From Chitinophagaceae bacterium UBA4857 (GTDB lineage Bacteria; Bacteroidota; Bacteroidia; Chitinophagales; Chitinophagaceae): a DNA stretch of 60,034 bases. The stretch lies in contig DHEF01000045.1 in the NCBI GenBank assembly GCA_002399735.1, positions 77,734 through 137,767 on the forward strand, in the 5' to 3' direction. Both the position numbers and the translations under genes were made by a program. A model generated the notes under the pieces. That model saw only the letters and a program-made list of their open reading frames with translations. It was not told where the DNA came from and ran no database searches. Shown here in pieces: positions 8,629 to 17,860 of the stretch. Numbering within the stretch: position 1 is the stretch's first letter; every line of letters begins with the position of its first letter.

Positions 8629-10134
8629 TTAATAACCGGGATTTTGATCGGCTGGTTTTAATGAACGATTAAGCTCGAACTCACGAGAGGAAATGGGCAA
8701 TAACACATTTTTTTCAGTAATATAAGGTGCTGCATCGGGATTATTAGTTTTTGTTTGTGTAATTAATTTTCCGGTGCGTTTTAAGTCGGACCAGCGCCAA
8801 CCTTCAAAACCCAGTTCACGCATACGCTCTTTTAAAATTTCGTCACGAAACTCAACTTGTGTAGGTGTATGGCCTAAAACGGTTTCCCAATCAGCCAGGT
8901 CTGCACGGTTTCTTATTTTATTCAGGAAAGGTAACGCAGTACCTGTTTCGTTGTTTTCATTCAATGCTTCAGCATACATTAACACAGCATCGGCATAACG
9001 CAGGTAATACAGGTTGCGTGATGAAAGACCACTGTTAATGGATTTGTCTTTTGTAATATCGAATTTTTTTACATGTGGTTTTGTTACATCGGCCCACCAC
9101 CAGTAATCAACTTCATTACCATTGGCATCGTAAAATTTATAACGGATGGAGGCATCTCTGCGGGCATCGCCGGTTTCGAAACTATTGCTGTAATAATCGG
9201 TAGGAATAACAACATGGCCGCCGCCGCCGGGGTAGGTATTGGCAATATGCCAGCCACCCAATGTATTGGCATGACCGGTGGTGTTATTATTTTCGTTACT
9301 GAATTGCACTTCTAATAACGACTCGATGTTGTTTTCATTTTCTTCATCAAACAAATCGGCATAATCGGGCATAAGTGCAGCGTTACTTATGTTCATTAAT
9401 GGCTGTAAAATTGTTATTGCATTGGGATAATCTTTCAGCGTGAGATACACTTTGCCAAGCAGGGTAGCAGCAGCTTCTTTATTGGCATGTCCGGTTGCAG
9501 CCGTGCCTTTTACTTTTAAGTTTTCGGTAGCAAATTTTAAATCATCAATAATTAGTGCATACACATCCGTTTCGCTGCTACGTGGTTTACCACCGTTGGC
9601 ATCGGCCGCAGCATCTATTACTTCGGTAGGTAAGGGCACGCCACCAAAAAACTGAACCAGCCTGAAATAAAATACGGCACGTAAAAATTTGGCTTCGGCT
9701 ATTAATTCATTTTTAACGGGTGCCGATGCAGTGGAAGAAGGAATAAAACGAATGGCGGTATTTGCATTGGTAATGCCTTTGTAGCAGGCGTTCCATAAAC
9801 CTTGTATCAATTGATTTTGTGATGTAAGCAAACTGTTATAACTGTTTATGCCATCGTAATGCTGCCAGTAACCACCCCAGGTAGGCACAAAGGATGATGT
9901 TTTGCCTTCATCGGTACCAACAATACCAACGAAGTAATAATCGCCGCTATTGAGTTCCATAAATTTTCGGTAAATACCAATGATACCAGAACGGGAGCCG
10001 TTTTCATCTTTGTATACCTGCTCGGGTGATAAAAATGTTTCGGGTACAAATTGTAAATCTTTTTTACAAGCGGTAACAAATGTGAGCATTAATAAAAATG
10101 CAGGGATGTATATATATTTTTTTAGCGTAAGCAT
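8629..10134 (-). CDS. SusD/RagB-family outer-membrane glycan-binding lipoprotein
   Basis: This is the surface nutrient-binding partner of the SusC channel, 501 aa. The N-terminus is a lipoprotein signal with lipobox VTAC (Cys23) followed by KKDLQFVPETFLSPEQVY, typical of the family. The SusD fold signatures follow: helical TPR-like segments (AEAKFLRAVFYFRLVQFFGGVPL), ETDVYALIIDDL, and near the C-terminus LRYADAVLMYAEALNE and ERMRELGFEGWRWSDLKRTG. It begins 18 bp after the susC stop, so the pair is co-transcribed with the downstream hydrolase. The ligand cannot be predicted from sequence alone. Confidence 0.96.
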   Translation of the reverse strand: MLTLKKYIYIPAFLLMLTFVTACKKDLQFVPETFLSPEQVYKDENGSRSGIIGIYRKFMELNSGDYYFVGIVGTDEGKTSSFVPTWGGYWQHYDGINSYNSLLTSQNQLIQGLWNACYKGITNANTAIRFIPSSTASAPVKNELIAEAKFLRAVFYFRLVQFFGGVPLPTEVIDAAADANGGKPRSSETDVYALIIDDLKFATENLKVKGTAATGHANKEAAATLLGKVYLTLKDYPNAITILQPLMNISNAALMPDYADLFDEENENNIESLLEVQFSNENNNTTGHANTLGGWHIANTYPGGGGHVVIPTDYYSNSFETGDARRDASIRYKFYDANGNEVDYWWWADVTKPHVKKFDITKDKSINSGLSSRNLYYLRYADAVLMYAEALNENNETGTALPFLNKIRNRADLADWETVLGHTPTQVEFRDEILKERMRELGFEGWRWSDLKRTGKLITQTKTNNPDAAPYITEKNVLLPISSREFELNRSLKPADQNPGY

Positions 10135-10152
10135 AGTAGTTTGTTTAATGCG

Positions 10153-13100
10153 TTAAAAACTTAGTTGAATGCCAAAAAGGAAAGTGCGATAACGGGGATA
10201 GATATCGTATTGATTGGCTCCAATTTCAGGATCTACACCTTTATACTTTGTAAACAAAAATGGTTCTACCACCTGTGTATATGCCCGTAAGGAATTTATT
10301 TTTGCTTTTGCTAATAACCTGGAAGGAACATCATAAGCCAGCGTAATATTTCTGATGCGGATAAAATCGCCTTTTTGTACCATAAAGCTGGAAGTGCCGC
10401 CGGGTAAGCCTCTTAGCGATCGGCCAAATTGGTTAGGTCTGGGTACATCGGTATTGGTATTTTCTGGAGTCCAGTAATTCATTCCGTCTTTAATGGTACG
10501 TGTGGCCGTACGGCTGGAGTAATATAAATAATCCTGATAGGCTTTGTTATTAATATCATGTCCGTATGTGTAGTTGGCAAACACTGTTAAGGAAATTTGT
10601 TTGTAACGAACATAATTCCATATACCGCCCCAGCCTTTGGGTATAGTTCGACCAACAATGGTACGATCGTATTGGTTGATGATGCCGTTTTTATCCAGAT
10701 CTTTCACACGCACATCGCCGGGACGGGCATCGGGGTTTAAAGAAAAGTCATCGCCTTCCTGGTATAAACCATCGTAGATATAATCCACTATTAAACTGTT
10801 GGGGGCTTCGCCTACTTTTAAATAAGGACTTAGTGAGTCTACCCCGGGTAAAAGTTTTCTTATTTCTGTTTTATACTTTGACCAGTTGATGTCCAGTTGC
10901 CAGTCGAAATTTTGTGTTTTAACAATAGATGCTTTAAGGCCAAGGTCAATACCGGTGGTATTCATCTGGGCAATATTAATCCATTTGTAATCGAAGCCTT
11001 GCGAAGGAGCCAAATAGTTTTGTAACAATAGGTCCCGAATATCTTTGTTATAATAATCGAATGTTAGTTGGATACGTGAATTATAAAATGCTAAATCCAG
11101 GCCCGCATTAAATTGATTTTGGCTGGACCATTTTAAGAAGGGATTACCTTCTTGTCCGGTACCCAATTGAAAGCCTGCTGTTTGCGTATTACCATTAAAA
11201 GGGTAGGCTGCGGGTAACATTTTCATAAAAATGGCATCGTAGGGAATATCCTGGTTACCTACCGTACCATAACCTACACGAATTTTTGCATCGCTGATAA
11301 CGGAACGTGTTTTTAAACCGATGAATGGTTCATCAATAATACGCCAGGCGGCACTTATCGAAGGGAAATAACCATATACATTTTCCGGACCAAAACGAGA
11401 AGATCCGTCACGACGTATGGTTCCGTTGATGATATAACGGTTTTTAAATTTGTATATAGCTCTTGCTAATAGTGAACCAACTGACCATTCAAAATAATCG
11501 CTGGAGATAGCATCACGGTTACTGGCCAAGCTCATATTTTTATAGGTAAGATCATCGGTTGGGAAACCGGAAGCCTCTTCAAAATTCCATTCCTGTCTGC
11601 GTTTTTGGTAAGTGGCGCCAGCCAATACATCAAATGAATGATTGTTGCCTAAGTTGAAGTTATAGGCCAAGGTGTTTTCCCATAAATAATCACGCCAGCC
11701 AAAGTTTTGTACTCTTGCAATACCTTTTTTACCAAAGCCGGTGCTGGTGGTACGTGGGTAATATTCAAAGCGTTGATTTTTGTACACATCAACACCAAAG
11801 CTGGTGCGAAAGAGTAAGTTTTTTAAAATTTTATATTCACCATATATGTTGCCAATAAGTCTATCGTCAACGTTTTGTTGTGGCGACAAAGTAAGGGTTA
11901 CAGGATTGTTGAATAATAAATTACCGCTGCTGGGGTCGAAATTAGCCGAAGGATTACCCAGCGAATCATAAATAGACATTAACGGACTAATAGTTACTGC
12001 CGTAAAAAATGCTTCGTTACTTACCTGGTTGTTTTTTATATGCGCATAGTTAGAGTTAATACCCACTCTTAATTTGCTACTTACTTCCGATTCCATATTG
12101 GCCTTAACCGAAATACGTTCAAAGTTGGAACCTTTTATAATACCGTCCTGGTTTAGATAGTTGCCACTTAAGTAGAATTTGTTTTTACCAAACCCGTTGG
12201 ATACACTGATGGTATGGCTTTGCTGTGGAGCAGTCTGTGTAATGGCACCTACCCAATCTGTCCAGTTACCTGCCGCCATATTGCGTCTTTCATCGCCATT
12301 GAATAAAATGGTATCTAAGTCGGGGGTCATAGGCCAGGCAATCGGGTCTTCATCGCTAAGTCCTTTACGGCGAAGGTGAACATAGTCATCAACATTATCT
12401 ACAAAATTGTAAGTGTTAATGCGCTTTTGTAAACCGTAGTATGCATCATAGTTTACTGTAGTTTTGCCGGCACTGGCTTTGCGGGTAGTAATAATAATAA
12501 CACCTTCGGCAGCACGTGAACCATAAATAGCAGCGGCCGATGCATCTTTTAAAACATCGATGGATTCAATATCATTGGGATTTATTTCTCGTATATCGTA
12601 AGAAACTATATTACCATCTACTACATAAATAGGACCTGAACTTTCGTTAATAGCATTCACACCCCTTATTCTTACGTTGGTACCGGCACCGGGTTGGTGG
12701 CCGGCAGCCGTAATTTGCATACCGGGAATACGGGCTTGTAAGGCACTGTTAATGTTAGTTACCGGTAGCTCTCTTAACTCTTTACCCGAAATGGAGGAGA
12801 TGGCACTGGTTATATCTTTCTTTTTTTGCTTACCATAGCCAATCACCACTACGTCATCTAACGAACCCTGGTCGTGTGTTAATAAAACTTCAATATTAGT
12901 ATCGGTGGGTAACACGGTTATGCTTTTACTTTCGTAACCAACATAACTTACTATAAAAATTGTTTTCTCTTCAATAGTAAGATTGAATGTGCCCTGATCG
13001 TCGGTAGTAACAGTATTGCTTTTACCAACAGGGCTTAATGTGGCGTTACTTAAAGGTGCTTTGGTTTCGGCATCCAGCACCCGGCCTTTTATTGTTTTTG

Positions 13101-13182
13101 ATTGTGCTAAAGTATGGCATAACATGCCGATAAACATGCAGGCCAATAGCAGGATTTTTTTCATGGCAATCGTTTTACTCAT
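10153..13182 (-). CDS. SusC/RagA-family TonB-dependent outer-membrane transporter
   Basis: The 1009-aa outer-membrane receptor imports glycan pieces using TonB energy. Order of parts: signal peptide (MKKILLLACMFIG..LAQ, about residues 7-26), CarboxypepD_reg-like domain (IKGRVLDAETKAPLSNA), TonB box region (DDVVVIGYG), plug with GKELRELPVTNINSALQ, IRIRG-type and YVVDG motifs, then the 22-strand barrel ending in a terminal Phe (FGIQLSF). Either ATG at 13182 or 13164 could be the start. It is the first gene of the operon, transcribed away from the AraC regulator. It pairs with the SusD gene 18 bp downstream. Confidence 0.96.
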   Translation of the reverse strand: MSKTIAMKKILLLACMFIGMLCHTLAQSKTIKGRVLDAETKAPLSNATLSPVGKSNTVTTDDQGTFNLTIEEKTIFIVSYVGYESKSITVLPTDTNIEVLLTHDQGSLDDVVVIGYGKQKKKDITSAISSISGKELRELPVTNINSALQARIPGMQITAAGHQPGAGTNVRIRGVNAINESSGPIYVVDGNIVSYDIREINPNDIESIDVLKDASAAAIYGSRAAEGVIIITTRKASAGKTTVNYDAYYGLQKRINTYNFVDNVDDYVHLRRKGLSDEDPIAWPMTPDLDTILFNGDERRNMAAGNWTDWVGAITQTAPQQSHTISVSNGFGKNKFYLSGNYLNQDGIIKGSNFERISVKANMESEVSSKLRVGINSNYAHIKNNQVSNEAFFTAVTISPLMSIYDSLGNPSANFDPSSGNLLFNNPVTLTLSPQQNVDDRLIGNIYGEYKILKNLLFRTSFGVDVYKNQRFEYYPRTTSTGFGKKGIARVQNFGWRDYLWENTLAYNFNLGNNHSFDVLAGATYQKRRQEWNFEEASGFPTDDLTYKNMSLASNRDAISSDYFEWSVGSLLARAIYKFKNRYIINGTIRRDGSSRFGPENVYGYFPSISAAWRIIDEPFIGLKTRSVISDAKIRVGYGTVGNQDIPYDAIFMKMLPAAYPFNGNTQTAGFQLGTGQEGNPFLKWSSQNQFNAGLDLAFYNSRIQLTFDYYNKDIRDLLLQNYLAPSQGFDYKWINIAQMNTTGIDLGLKASIVKTQNFDWQLDINWSKYKTEIRKLLPGVDSLSPYLKVGEAPNSLIVDYIYDGLYQEGDDFSLNPDARPGDVRVKDLDKNGIINQYDRTIVGRTIPKGWGGIWNYVRYKQISLTVFANYTYGHDINNKAYQDYLYYSSRTATRTIKDGMNYWTPENTNTDVPRPNQFGRSLRGLPGGTSSFMVQKGDFIRIRNITLAYDVPSRLLAKAKINSLRAYTQVVEPFLFTKYKGVDPEIGANQYDIYPRYRTFLFGIQLSF

Positions 13183-13320
13183 TTGTAGTGTATGGTTGAC
13201 AAGCGTTTTGAGAATTCAAATTTCGACTAAAGAACAGCCACACAGAATAGCGTTTTTTATGAAAATGATGGATTATTTTATGGTTTAATTAAATTGCAGT
13301 ATTAAATAATATTGTTTGGC

Positions 13321-14238
13321 ATGAAATCTACTATTAAAAAAAGAGCCGGTTTTGACGGACAACGACTGATTGTTGTACCTAAAAAAATTGGTACCGATTT
13401 TTTAACGAAAGATCCGATTACCAAACAAATTTACATAACTGATATTGGTTATTACCCCAAGGCAAATCACCATTATGTTGACCGGTCGCAAGGTGTTACA
13501 CAACATATAATTATTTATTGTGTTGAAGGGCAGGGTTGGGTAAGTTTTGATAAGAAAAAAGTTAATATAGCACCTTCGCAATTCATTGTTATACCCGCGA
13601 ATAAAGCACATAAGTACGGGGCCGATGAAAATAATCCATGGACAATTTACTGGGTACATTTTAAAGGCCATATTTCTGACTATGTTGTTAGTTTATTGCA
13701 ACAACATGTTCAAAATTATCAACCGCATATTAGTTATAATGAGAACAGGATTAAACTGTTTGAGGAAATTTATAATAACCTGGCTAAAGGTTACAGCGGC
13801 GATAATTTACGTTATGTAAACATGACTTTTTATCACTTTTTATCATCGCTAATTTATGAAGATAAGTTTAACAGCAACGCTAAATCGGTTTCTGTTAACC
13901 CGGTTAATACCGTAATAAAATTTATGCAGGATAGAATACACGATGTAGTTACGCTGCAACAACTAGCGCAGGCTGTTAATTTATCGGTATCATATTTTTC
14001 GGCATTGTTCAGACAACAAACCGGTTATTCGCCTATTGAATATTTTAACCACTTAAAAGTACAGGAGGCCTGTCAGTATTTATCATTCAGTAATTTATCG
14101 GTTAAAGAAATGGCTTCCAGATTAGGCATCGAAGATCAGTATTATTTCTCCCGATTATTTTCTAAGCTTATGGGCATGTCGCCATCGGAGTACAGAAAAA
14201 AGAACGGGGCATCAGTAAAAAGTAATAGTGTTGGATAA
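13321..14238 (+). CDS. AraC-family regulator with N-terminal cupin domain
   Basis: This 305-aa cytoplasmic regulator has a sugar-sensing cupin-like N-terminal half (about residues 30-150, with QFIVIPANKAHKYG) and a C-terminal AraC double helix-turn-helix (LQQLAQAVNLSVSYFSALF and VKEMASRLGIEDQYYFSRLF). The ATG at 13321 is chosen over the TTG at 13312. It is divergent from susC with about 140 bp between them, the usual arrangement for the activator of a glycan operon, so it probably controls the SusC-SusD-hydrolase transcript. The inducer is unknown. Confidence 0.92.
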   Translation: MKSTIKKRAGFDGQRLIVVPKKIGTDFLTKDPITKQIYITDIGYYPKANHHYVDRSQGVTQHIIIYCVEGQGWVSFDKKKVNIAPSQFIVIPANKAHKYGADENNPWTIYWVHFKGHISDYVVSLLQQHVQNYQPHISYNENRIKLFEEIYNNLAKGYSGDNLRYVNMTFYHFLSSLIYEDKFNSNAKSVSVNPVNTVIKFMQDRIHDVVTLQQLAQAVNLSVSYFSALFRQQTGYSPIEYFNHLKVQEACQYLSFSNLSVKEMASRLGIEDQYYFSRLFSKLMGMSPSEYRKKNGASVKSNSVG

Positions 14239-14353
14239 GTCCGATAGTTAGGAAGACCGAAAGGCCATAAGTAGGAAAGAGAGTGAGTCTGAAAAACAGC
14301 AGCGAAGCTAAGTATTTTTATTATGTCAGCTGTAGTAACACAGATGATCGTCC

Positions 14354-14370
14354 CTTGCGACGCTCCGTTC
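14354..14370 (+). repeat. TTGCGACGCTCCGTTC family repeat
   Basis: One of four copies of a 16-base GC-rich word found only between genes in this window; its inverted partner is at 14546-14562, 175 bp away. Confidence 0.8.
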
Positions 14371-14545
14371 AACTGCATATCGCTAATCAGCTGTAAGAGT
14401 CCTGAGTCCGGAAGTCCGCTAGTCCGAAACAAAATACCTTTTAATATTAAATTTATGATGGCAAAACAGCTTATTCAAAGCTGGATATTTTTCTCCTGAC
14501 TCACCGACTTGCTGACTTCCTCTGCCGAATAGCGAACAGAACCCC

Positions 14546-14562
14546 GAACGGAGCGTCGCAAG
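14546..14562 (-). repeat. TTGCGACGCTCCGTTC family repeat, inverted copy
   Basis: Exact reverse complement of 14354-14370. The two could form a long-range hairpin in RNA. Confidence 0.8.
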
Positions 14563-14714
14563 ATCAGCCCAATCAGGGCTATACAGCCGGTAACCCACAA
14601 AAAACCGTTCATAAAATGTTGATTGTACTGTGCTTTGAAAATCATACTTTTAAAACTTTAACATTTCCGAAGGATTTGTAAAAAAAAGTAGTCTAATACA
14701 AAAAAAATCTGCAA

Positions 14715-17700
14715 ATGAGAAAAATCAGTCCTCGCAGTAAGTTTTTCTTTGCCTTTCTAAACTTATTGCTCATTCAGTTAGCTGTTGTTGCGCAACCTAC
14801 GTTTCCGGAAAATGGCGTAAATGATGCCCGCCACGGGTATTATGCATTTACCAATGCCACAATCGTGAAAGACGGTGCCACTACTATTTCCAATGGTACA
14901 TTAGTTATTAAAGACGGTAAAATTGTACAGGTTGGTGCAGGTATTGCTGCTCCTGCCGGTGCTGTAGTGGTTGATTGTAAAGGGAAATTTATTTACCCTT
15001 CGTTAATTGATATGTATGCTGATTACGGCATTCCTGCCGCAGAAAGACCTTCCATTACCGGAGGCTTTGGTCGTTCGGCACAGTTGGAAACCAATGTAAA
15101 AGGTCCTTATGGCTGGAACCAGGCTTTAAAAACCGAGGTAGATGCTTACCGTTTATTTACAGTGGACGATGCCAAGGCCAAACAATTGCGTGATGCCGGT
15201 TTTGGTACTGTGCTTACACACGTAAAAGATGGTATTGCCCGCGGTACGGGTGCTGTAGTAACCTTAGCCAACCAGAAAGAAAACCTGGTAATTGTTAAAG
15301 AAAAAGCTTCTTCACATTACTCTTTCAGTAAAGGAACTTCATCGCAAAGCTATCCCAGCTCAATGATGGGAACAATTGCTTTGTTGCGTCAAACTTTTTT
15401 AGATGCACAATGGTATAAAACAAACCCTGCCAGCGAAGGACTAAATCTTACTTTAAAATCGTGGAATGAAAACCTGGCTTTACCACAAATTTTTGAGGCA
15501 AACGATAAATGGAATAACCTGCGTGCTGATCAAATTGGTGATGAGTTTGGTGTACAATATATCATTAAAGCCGGTGGTAATGAATACCAACGTATTCAGG
15601 AAATGAAAGCTACTAACGCTTCGTTTATTTTACCTGTTAATTTTCCGCAACCACAGGATGTAGAAGATCCTAATGATGCAGCTTATGTATCGTTAAGTGA
15701 TATGAAACACTGGGAGCTTGCACCAACAAATGCTGCGGCTTTTGAAAAAGCAGGTATTCCCTTTGCCTTAACCACAGCCGATTTACGCAGCCCTGCTCAG
15801 TTCTGGAGCAGCTTGCAAAAATCAATTCAATACGGTTTATCTGAGGCTAAAGCGCTGGATGCTTTAACCAAAACACCTGCTACCTTAATGGGTGTATATG
15901 ATAAAGTAGGTAGTTTAGATGCCGGTAAACTGGCTAATTTTTTAATTACCAACGGACCATTATTAAACGAAAAAACAAACATTTTATATAACTACGTTCA
16001 GGGTATTAAATACGAAATAAAACCTGATGTGGCGGGTATTACCGGTTTATATAAAATTGCAGTTAATACGCCTGCCGGTGTAGAAAACTACAACTTAAAA
16101 GTAACCGGCGCAAGTGCTGCTACTTTGTATGCAAAAGATACTTTGAATGCACGTTTTAGCTTTGATGGCAAACAGGTTAAGTTAAACTTTGCGCCTGCTA
16201 CTCGTCGTGCGCCACAAGCTGAGGGTGCACCTGCTGGCGGACCTCGTGGTGGTGGCCGTGGTGGTGCAGCGGAATTGCCGGTAACTGCTACTAAATTATC
16301 GGGGTTTGTAAGTGGCGATGAGTGGAATGGTGTTGGTTCGGATTCGCTAGGCAACCCTTTGAGCTGGACAGCCAGTTTGGTAACTGCCGAAGCTCCTAAA
16401 TTAGATACAGCTACTAAAAGAGCTGCTGCACCTGCTTTAGGCTCGTTAACTTTTCCGTTAGAGCCATTTGGCGTAACCGCTGAACAAAAACCAAAACAGG
16501 AAACCATTTTAATTAAAAATGCTACTGTTTGGACAAACGAGAAAGATGGTGTGTTAAAAAATACTGACGTATTAATTAAGGACGGTAAAATTGCCGGTGT
16601 GGGTAAAAACCTTGCTGCCGGTGGTGCCCGTGTAATAGATGGTACCGATAAACACGTTACTGCCGGTATTATTGATGAACACTCGCATATTGCTGCTGCT
16701 TCTATTAACGAAGGAGCACAAAGTGTAACATCGGAAGTACGTATTGGCGATAACCTTAACCCAGATGATATAAATATTTACCGCCAGTTAAGCGGTGGTG
16801 TTACTACCTCCCATATTTTACATGGTTCGGCCAACGTAATTGGTGGCCAAACACAATTGATTAAATTACGCTGGGGAGCTAATGCCGAAGAGCTGAAGTT
16901 TAAAAACTGGGTAGGACAAATAAAATTTGCGTTGGGCGAAAACGTAAAACGTTCCAGCAGTACAACCGGTAATGTACGTTACCCTGATACACGTATGGGT
17001 GTTGAACAGGTATTGGAAGATGCTTTTACCCGTGCAAAAGACTACCAAAAAGCCTGGGCAACCTATAATACAGCAAAAGACAAAAAAACAAGAGTAGCTC
17101 CACGTCGTGATTTAGAGTTAGATGCACTGGTGGAAATTTTAGAAAATAATCGCCATATTACTTGTCACTCCTATGTACAAAGTGAAATTTTAGGTTCTAT
17201 TGATATGGCTAAGAAAATGGGGTATAAATACAATACTTTTACCCATATTTTAGAAGGCTATAAAGTAGCCGATAAAATGTTGGAGCATGGTTCTAATGCA
17301 TCAACTTTTGCTGACTGGTGGGCTTATAAAGTGGAAGTGGAAGATGCTATTCCTTACAATGCCGCCATTATGCATAAAGTAGGTTTAAATGTAGCCATTA
17401 ATTCAGATGATGCTGAAATGGCCCGTCGTTTAAACCAGGAAGCCGCTAAAGTGGTAAAATATGGCGGTGTTACAGAAGAAGAAGCATTAAAAATGGTAAC
17501 TTTAAATCCTGCTAAAATGCTGCATGTTGATGACAGAGTAGGTAGTATTAAAGTTGGTAAAGATGGGGATGTGGTTTTATGGAGCAATCATCCTTTGAGC
17601 ATTTATGCAAAATCAGTGTACACCATTGTTGACGGTACAGTATTTTTTGATCGTGCAAAAGACGAGCAAATACAAAAAGATGTTGATGCAGAGCGTTTAC

Positions 17701-17834
17701 GTTTAGTACGTAAAATGAATGGCGAAAAACGTTCGGGGGTAGCGGTTACACCGGCGCAACCAACTTACACATTAATGCATAGCTGTATGGATCATGGTCA
17801 TGACCACGGTTTATTAGTGGTAGATGCAGAATAA
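14715..17834 (+). CDS. secreted double-domain amidohydrolase
   Basis: A 1039-aa exported protein (signal peptide through ..IQLAVVAQ, about residue 26) with two amidohydrolase-superfamily domains related to imidazolonepropionase-type metal hydrolases. The C-terminal domain keeps the metal set: HSH (about residue 656), HSY (about 817), THILEG (about 843) and NSDDAE (about 898). The N-terminal domain has the same fold signature but IDMYADYG in place of HxH (about residue 97), so it is probably not catalytic. A Gly/Arg/Pro-rich linker (PAGGPRGGGRGG, about residue 510) and a His-rich tail (CMDHGHDHG) are notable. It is followed after 26 bp by a second amidohydrolase, likely the same operon. Substrate unknown. 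Confidence 0.88.
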   Translation: MRKISPRSKFFFAFLNLLLIQLAVVAQPTFPENGVNDARHGYYAFTNATIVKDGATTISNGTLVIKDGKIVQVGAGIAAPAGAVVVDCKGKFIYPSLIDMYADYGIPAAERPSITGGFGRSAQLETNVKGPYGWNQALKTEVDAYRLFTVDDAKAKQLRDAGFGTVLTHVKDGIARGTGAVVTLANQKENLVIVKEKASSHYSFSKGTSSQSYPSSMMGTIALLRQTFLDAQWYKTNPASEGLNLTLKSWNENLALPQIFEANDKWNNLRADQIGDEFGVQYIIKAGGNEYQRIQEMKATNASFILPVNFPQPQDVEDPNDAAYVSLSDMKHWELAPTNAAAFEKAGIPFALTTADLRSPAQFWSSLQKSIQYGLSEAKALDALTKTPATLMGVYDKVGSLDAGKLANFLITNGPLLNEKTNILYNYVQGIKYEIKPDVAGITGLYKIAVNTPAGVENYNLKVTGASAATLYAKDTLNARFSFDGKQVKLNFAPATRRAPQAEGAPAGGPRGGGRGGAAELPVTATKLSGFVSGDEWNGVGSDSLGNPLSWTASLVTAEAPKLDTATKRAAAPALGSLTFPLEPFGVTAEQKPKQETILIKNATVWTNEKDGVLKNTDVLIKDGKIAGVGKNLAAGGARVIDGTDKHVTAGIIDEHSHIAAASINEGAQSVTSEVRIGDNLNPDDINIYRQLSGGVTTSHILHGSANVIGGQTQLIKLRWGANAEELKFKNWVGQIKFALGENVKRSSSTTGNVRYPDTRMGVEQVLEDAFTRAKDYQKAWATYNTAKDKKTRVAPRRDLELDALVEILENNRHITCHSYVQSEILGSIDMAKKMGYKYNTFTHILEGYKVADKMLEHGSNASTFADWWAYKVEVEDAIPYNAAIMHKVGLNVAINSDDAEMARRLNQEAAKVVKYGGVTEEEALKMVTLNPAKMLHVDDRVGSIKVGKDGDVVLWSNHPLSIYAKSVYTIVDGTVFFDRAKDEQIQKDVDAERLRLVRKMNGEKRSGVAVTPAQPTYTLMHSCMDHGHDHGLLVVDAE

Positions 17835-17860
17835 CTTTAATCGACTAAACTTTTTACAAT

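Larger units (their letters stand above)
14239..14714 (+). other. gene-free intergenic stretch with an inverted repeat pair
   Basis: No credible gene lies here. It contains an exact 17-base inverted pair, CTTGCGACGCTCCGTTC at 14354-14370 and its reverse complement at 14546-14562, plus degenerate CCGANAGT/AGTCCG-type repeats at 14240-14270 and 14400-14425. The 16-base core TTGCGACGCTCCGTTC also occurs at 19283-19298 and 22366-22381. Confidence 0.7.

Noticed and set aside
16088..16507. 139-aa Pro-rich minus-strand open frame
   Set aside because: It lies opposite the Gly/Arg-rich linker of the amidohydrolase and has no start context or motif; a shadow of biased composition.
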